From: CAITNM01 sp021298215
GTDB taxonomy: Bacteria; Pseudomonadota; Alphaproteobacteria; Paracaedibacterales; CAITNM01
Length of the DNA: 64,000 nucleotides
Assembly: GCA_046309815.1 (NCBI GenBank)
Contig: JBKCOJ010000007.1
Location: forward strand, 102,966 to 166,965
Direction of reading: 5' to 3'
This document shows, one piece after another, positions 60,822 to 64,000 of this stretch. Positions within the stretch are counted from its first letter, which is position 1. Every line of letters begins with the position of its first letter. The translations under genes were made by a program, and so were the position numbers. The notes under the pieces are model-generated. The model was not told where the DNA came from and made no database searches. It saw only the letters and a list, made by a program, of their open reading frames with translations.

Positions 60822-62435
60822 TTAAATCTCAATTTTTATTGTAGGATTAATCGCCTGCAAATAGTTGACCGTTGATAGCAAACTTTGCAAAGGATCAAGC
60901 AAATTTCCAAAAAGTTTTTTAACAAAGAAAAGCTCCCAATATCCTGCTTGATAAGAGTTAACTGTTGTCACTGTTTTTAATCCAACTGCTTGGGGAACAG
61001 CCCCTGTTATCCAACCACTTAAAAGTGGTAATTGCGCTTGAGCAATAGCATCACTAAACTCACCTAGTTTTCTCTGAGGAGTTCTAAGAGCATTTTCTAG
61101 CGAATCAAAATTCAATCTTTCAACGGTTAAAAAGCTAGATTGAATTAAAATGCGACATGACTGGTAGTCAAAAGCTTGCTGCACATTATGAAGATTGTAC
61201 ACGTTATGCCCAAGGAATCCAGCAAGATCTAAGGTACCACTGGTATTACCAATGATGCCCCTTAAATTAGGGAGAGTTCTAAGATTTAACAAAAGCTGCA
61301 GGTGAAAATATTTCCCATTATCTTCGTTTCCTTGATAAAAAGGAAAAGGGTCCGTTCTATCATTACCAAGGCTTTTAAATGCTTTTTGCTTGCGCCCATC
61401 GGTAAAGACAAACCATACATTGTATCCTTTTGATTTAACGTAATTGCTTAACTTGCCAATAACGCCATCTTCCATATTTTGCTTTTCATTTGCTTTTGAA
61501 GAGTACCGCACATGCATAACAATAAGTGGATTAGGATTAGCACCTATTCGACCGATTTCATCTCGTGCTTTTTTCACCAGTTGCTTGCATGCTGCTTTAC
61601 TAAGATGTTGAGCAGAGTACTTATTAAAGCCTTCACGTAACCGCTGAGTTGTGTTGTCTTTACCAAAAGTTCTGAAATGCTCTGCAATGATTGTGGTGAG
61701 GGCTTTTTGATCAATATAATGCGTATAAGCTGTTGCGCTTAAATATTCTTCTAACTTATGTTGGCGATTATTTTCACGTTGACAATTTCCAGTATCAATA
61801 AATGCAGTCTTGAAATATCCTCCGTAACCCAGCACCTGAGCAAAATGCAGCGTTCGTTGCACTTGCGTAAATGCGTTCATTTTTGATTCAAGCTCTCTGA
61901 TTTCATCTGCACCATCATAGGTTAGAAGAATATCAGGAACTTTTTTTCCATGGGATAAACTAAGAATGAGATAGGCTAAAATATGGTAGCTATCACCAGA
62001 ACTATTCATTGGCACCATAGAAATAACATACTTCGAACCTGCTCCTAGATCTGGTAATGACAGATATTGGCTAGGAAGTGCCGGTGCAATTTCTTGCTTA
62101 ACAACCGGTGTACCTGCTGGTTCTTCCTTAATGATTGGCTGTTGATTAAGAACCAAAGGTGCTTGAGGAGCGGGGACAGCGTGGTGAACGACAGCCTGTT
62201 GTTGAAAAATAGTTGGATATTTATCTTTAGCCTTTTTCAAAATTTTTGGTGATTTACCCGTGCCATTTACGAAGTTAGAGACTGTCCTTGGATCAGCATC
62301 AAAATCGCTAGCTATAGCTTTGTAGGTTTCTGTTTTAAAACGCGCTGTCAAATGGGCGCGCAACTGACTATATTCCACATCAGTCGCTTGAAGTACATTA
62401 AAAAATATTGCAGCAAAAAGAAGGATAACTCTCAC
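60822..62435 (-). CDS. secreted protein with HTH-like segment and glycosyltransferase-like domain
   Basis: 537 residues, GTG start. Signal peptide ILLFAAIFFNVLQA then TDVEYSQL. Residues about 35-72 (YKAIASDFDADPRTVSNFVN then GTGKSPKILKKA) resemble a helix-turn-helix of LacI or XRE type. A Pro-rich linker follows (80-120). The main domain (about 130-420) has LIVMHVRYSSKAN near 303, like the HxR motif of O-fucosyltransferase-type enzymes, then YNVWFVFTDGRKQKAF and IIGNTSGTLDLAGFLGHNVY near 395, a donor-site-like motif. A helical C-terminus ends it. DNA-binding motif plus export signal is odd; activity is inferred by motif only. Confidence 0.6.
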   Translation of the reverse strand: MRVILLFAAIFFNVLQATDVEYSQLRAHLTARFKTETYKAIASDFDADPRTVSNFVNGTGKSPKILKKAKDKYPTIFQQQAVVHHAVPAPQAPLVLNQQPIIKEEPAGTPVVKQEIAPALPSQYLSLPDLGAGSKYVISMVPMNSSGDSYHILAYLILSLSHGKKVPDILLTYDGADEIRELESKMNAFTQVQRTLHFAQVLGYGGYFKTAFIDTGNCQRENNRQHKLEEYLSATAYTHYIDQKALTTIIAEHFRTFGKDNTTQRLREGFNKYSAQHLSKAACKQLVKKARDEIGRIGANPNPLIVMHVRYSSKANEKQNMEDGVIGKLSNYVKSKGYNVWFVFTDGRKQKAFKSLGNDRTDPFPFYQGNEDNGKYFHLQLLLNLRTLPNLRGIIGNTSGTLDLAGFLGHNVYNLHNVQQAFDYQSCRILIQSSFLTVERLNFDSLENALRTPQRKLGEFSDAIAQAQLPLLSGWITGAVPQAVGLKTVTTVNSYQAGYWELFFVKKLFGNLLDPLQSLLSTVNYLQAINPTIKIEI

Positions 62436-62539
62436 AAAAAATCTTATTTTTCAAACCAATCTTAAATTATTCGCATGCATCGCTATTATCAAGCAACGTA
62501 AATTTTTTGTTTCTTTTTACGCAAGACGATGATTAGAAC

Positions 62540-63751
62540 TTATTTCTTGCGACCAACTAAGCCCAGTTTTTTAAAAGTTTTCTCAACAAACACTGCAAAG
62601 GCACCATTGCCCATGACGTTGTGAAACGTTCCGAATGAATCGTGCAACACGTATAGAGTGGTCATAAGACTGACCATTTCAGAGGAAAAGCCTAAGTGCT
62701 CCTTAAGAACAGGAAGTACCACGAGAAGACTAGCACCCGCAATCCCTACGCAAGCAAGCTTAGCAATACAAAAACCCACCAGGTATGGCATAAAATCGAT
62801 AAAACTTGGCAGGGGAGCACCACTAATCATGATCAGCGTTAAGGCTGAAAGGGTAATGGTAATATCGTCTCCCAGCATGTGCATGTTAGAGGCAGTGGGA
62901 ATAACCATACGTGACAGCGGATGATATTTCACGTTGCGCTCGGTGCATTCAAGCGTAACCGGCATGGTAATAGCGCTCGACATAGTCGAGAATCCAGTAA
63001 TGCCTGCAGGAAGCATATTCAAAATAAGCGTTTTAACAGGCTTATAGCCTATGCTAACGATTTTATAAAAAGCCAAAATATAACAAAAACTCACAACCAC
63101 ATTGAGAGCAAAGATTGGTAGGTATTCGGTATATAAAAATGTAAGTGTGCCTTCGCTGCTCATCTTTAGCATAAATCCAAGCACATACAGGGGTAAAATA
63201 GGCAAAAAAGCCTTTTTCAAAAAAGTCGCGATAGCTATTTGCAGTTTATGCATTTTCTCAGTAAACCATTGAGCTTTATGAATTTTTTCCTTAGTCTTTA
63301 CACAACCAAAGGCTATAACAAACGCCGTGATCGCAACAAAATCGGTACGAATACTGTGTTTAAAAGGAAGACGAAAATACGGATGCACCGACGATGACAT
63401 TTCCGTGATATTAATGTGCATAGCAAGGTGCGGAATAACGGTGCTTCCTATCCCATAGGCAACACAAAGAGCTACGGCATTTGAAAGACAGATTAGACCA
63501 AGCAAAGAAAAAACAAGCACTGGTCCCTTCTCTTCTGCTGCGATGAGTGCATTGAACATGTAGGCAAAAATCATGACGGGCAAAAAGAATAGAATACAAT
63601 CGATGAATAGCAGACTAAGCGTATACGTACTTCGCACAAAGACAGGGGGCAGTATTTTTCCAAACAAACCTGCGAAAAGAATGCACAGCAAAAGTTGAAA
63701 GGGTGTTGAGCGCAAAAGCGAGCTCAAGGATGATTTAGATGATCGATTCAT
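62540..63751 (-). CDS. dicarboxylate/amino acid:cation symporter (DAACS family)
   Basis: 403 residues with about eight membrane helices and re-entrant loops. Family features are ILPPVFVRSTYTL near 33, the serine-rich re-entrant loop FSTMSSAITMPVTL near 258, and NMHMLGDDITITLSALTL near 292, which corresponds to the substrate/cation-binding region of GltP/DctA transporters. Likely sodium- or proton-driven uptake of glutamate, aspartate or C4-dicarboxylates. Standalone gene. Confidence 0.85.
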   Translation of the reverse strand: MNRSSKSSLSSLLRSTPFQLLLCILFAGLFGKILPPVFVRSTYTLSLLFIDCILFFLPVMIFAYMFNALIAAEEKGPVLVFSLLGLICLSNAVALCVAYGIGSTVIPHLAMHINITEMSSSVHPYFRLPFKHSIRTDFVAITAFVIAFGCVKTKEKIHKAQWFTEKMHKLQIAIATFLKKAFLPILPLYVLGFMLKMSSEGTLTFLYTEYLPIFALNVVVSFCYILAFYKIVSIGYKPVKTLILNMLPAGITGFSTMSSAITMPVTLECTERNVKYHPLSRMVIPTASNMHMLGDDITITLSALTLIMISGAPLPSFIDFMPYLVGFCIAKLACVGIAGASLLVVLPVLKEHLGFSSEMVSLMTTLYVLHDSFGTFHNVMGNGAFAVFVEKTFKKLGLVGRKK

Positions 63752-63855
63752 GTATAAATTCTAACACAAGAAGGCAAATGGCGCAATTTTGTGGCTTACT
63801 CATAAAAAATGCCTAAAGTTTACGGGTTCTTTGATAGCGTATTATTTTAAAGTAA

Positions 63856-63888
63856 AAACCCCCGACCAGAAGTTGATCGGGGGGAAAT
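63856..63888 (-). terminator. rho-independent terminator of the gene entering from the right
   Basis: On the minus strand CCCCCGATCAACTTCTGGTCG then GGGGGTTTTTACTTT: a strong GC stem with T-run, about 20 bases past the stop codon at 63907-63909. It may also work on the plus strand (GGGGGGAAATTTTTTC). Confidence 0.8.
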
Positions 63889-63906
63889 TTTTTCGGCATG
63901 ATTTCC

Positions 63907-63999
63907 TTATGCAGGTCCACCTTCACTTATTGTTGTTTTCACCGAAACGTCTTGCTGCCATTTTTTACTACCAATGTTGAGAGCACTCGCATATAAAGT
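63907..63999 (-). CDS. C-terminal tail of an unknown protein, cut by window edge
   Basis: The minus strand is open from the window edge to TAA at 63907-63909 and encodes a tail TLYASALNIGSKKWQQDVSV then KTTISEGGPA. The well-placed terminator downstream supports a genuine gene end. Too short to identify. Confidence 0.55.
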   Translation of the reverse strand, partial: TLYASALNIGSKKWQQDVSVKTTISEGGPA

Positions 64000-64000
64000 G

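Noticed and set aside
63789..63980. Plus-strand 63-codon ORF at the right edge
   Set aside because: It runs through a strong terminator hairpin and overlaps the tail of a minus-strand gene; no Shine-Dalgarno.
1..64000. tRNA, rRNA or tmRNA genes
   Set aside because: I scanned intergenic gaps by eye and saw no cloverleaf or rRNA-like sequence; a covariance-model search would be decisive.
1..64000. Integrase or transposase to explain the gene-end duplications
   Set aside because: No tyrosine or serine recombinase or DDE transposase is encoded in the window. The Rpn-like protein at 1980-3152 is transposase-labelled in some databases but is secreted and far from the duplications.

Overview
The window reads as a chromosome segment of a host-associated, probably intracellular alphaproteobacterium of the Holosporales/Rickettsiales kind. 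I infer this from three things: core clusters in a typical proteobacterial order (rpmF-plsX-fabH; rpmH-rnpA-yidD-yidC-engB), moderately low GC with long AT-rich gaps, and an extreme density of small Sec-exported proteins with eukaryote-like domains, many of them decaying. I cannot name a genus from sequence alone.

Layout. 1-5978: unknown partial gene, D-lactate dehydrogenase, a secreted PD-(D/E)XK nuclease-like protein, class I aldolase (fbaB) and a secreted kinase-like protein. 6083-10260: secreted unknowns, a secreted HD-domain (p)ppGpp-hydrolase-like protein and two broken genes. 10402-14508: glutamine amidotransferase, rluB, a secreted Myb/SANT-domain protein, two secreted ankyrin proteins and a methyltransferase. 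14517-18456: pepF, a frameshift-split nitrilase-like gene and a secreted unknown. 18686-21947: rpmF-plsX-fabH, then mazE/mazF with a duplicated fabH tail and a mazF remnant. 21950-27756: secreted coiled or repeat proteins, several truncated by point mutations. 27945-31063: rpmH-rnpA-yidD-yidC-engB. 31121-37311: secreted serine protease, duplicated engB tail, 37-residue-repeat protein, relE/phd module, glycosyltransferase-like and unknown secreted proteins. 37439-46585: proline iminopeptidase, thiolase, two exporters, a secreted metallo-beta-lactamase-fold protein and a dicarboxylate transporter. 46617-60639: two giant NHL-repeat proteins, a lone flagellin-like gene and three tandem paralogs of an unrecognised exported family. 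60822-64000: secreted HTH/glycosyltransferase-like protein, a DAACS symporter and the tail of an unknown gene.

How it fits together. The metabolic and information genes are intact and conventional. The accessory layer, about half of all genes, consists of signal-peptide proteins that look like host-interaction factors (nuclease, kinase, protease, Myb/SANT, ankyrin, glycosyltransferase-like). At least six accessory genes carry a single inactivating lesion (in-frame TAG, TAA, TGA, or a small frameshift), while no core gene does.

Most unusual signal. At three sites the 3' end of a resident gene (engB, fabH, and the HD-domain gene) is followed by accessory cargo and then by a second copy of that same 3' end. 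The copies differ in the last base of the stop codon each time, and no integrase is present. This looks like repeated single-crossover-type capture of small cargo cassettes at gene ends. Separately, both toxin-antitoxin modules are bracketed by dispersed palindromic repeats shared across the window.
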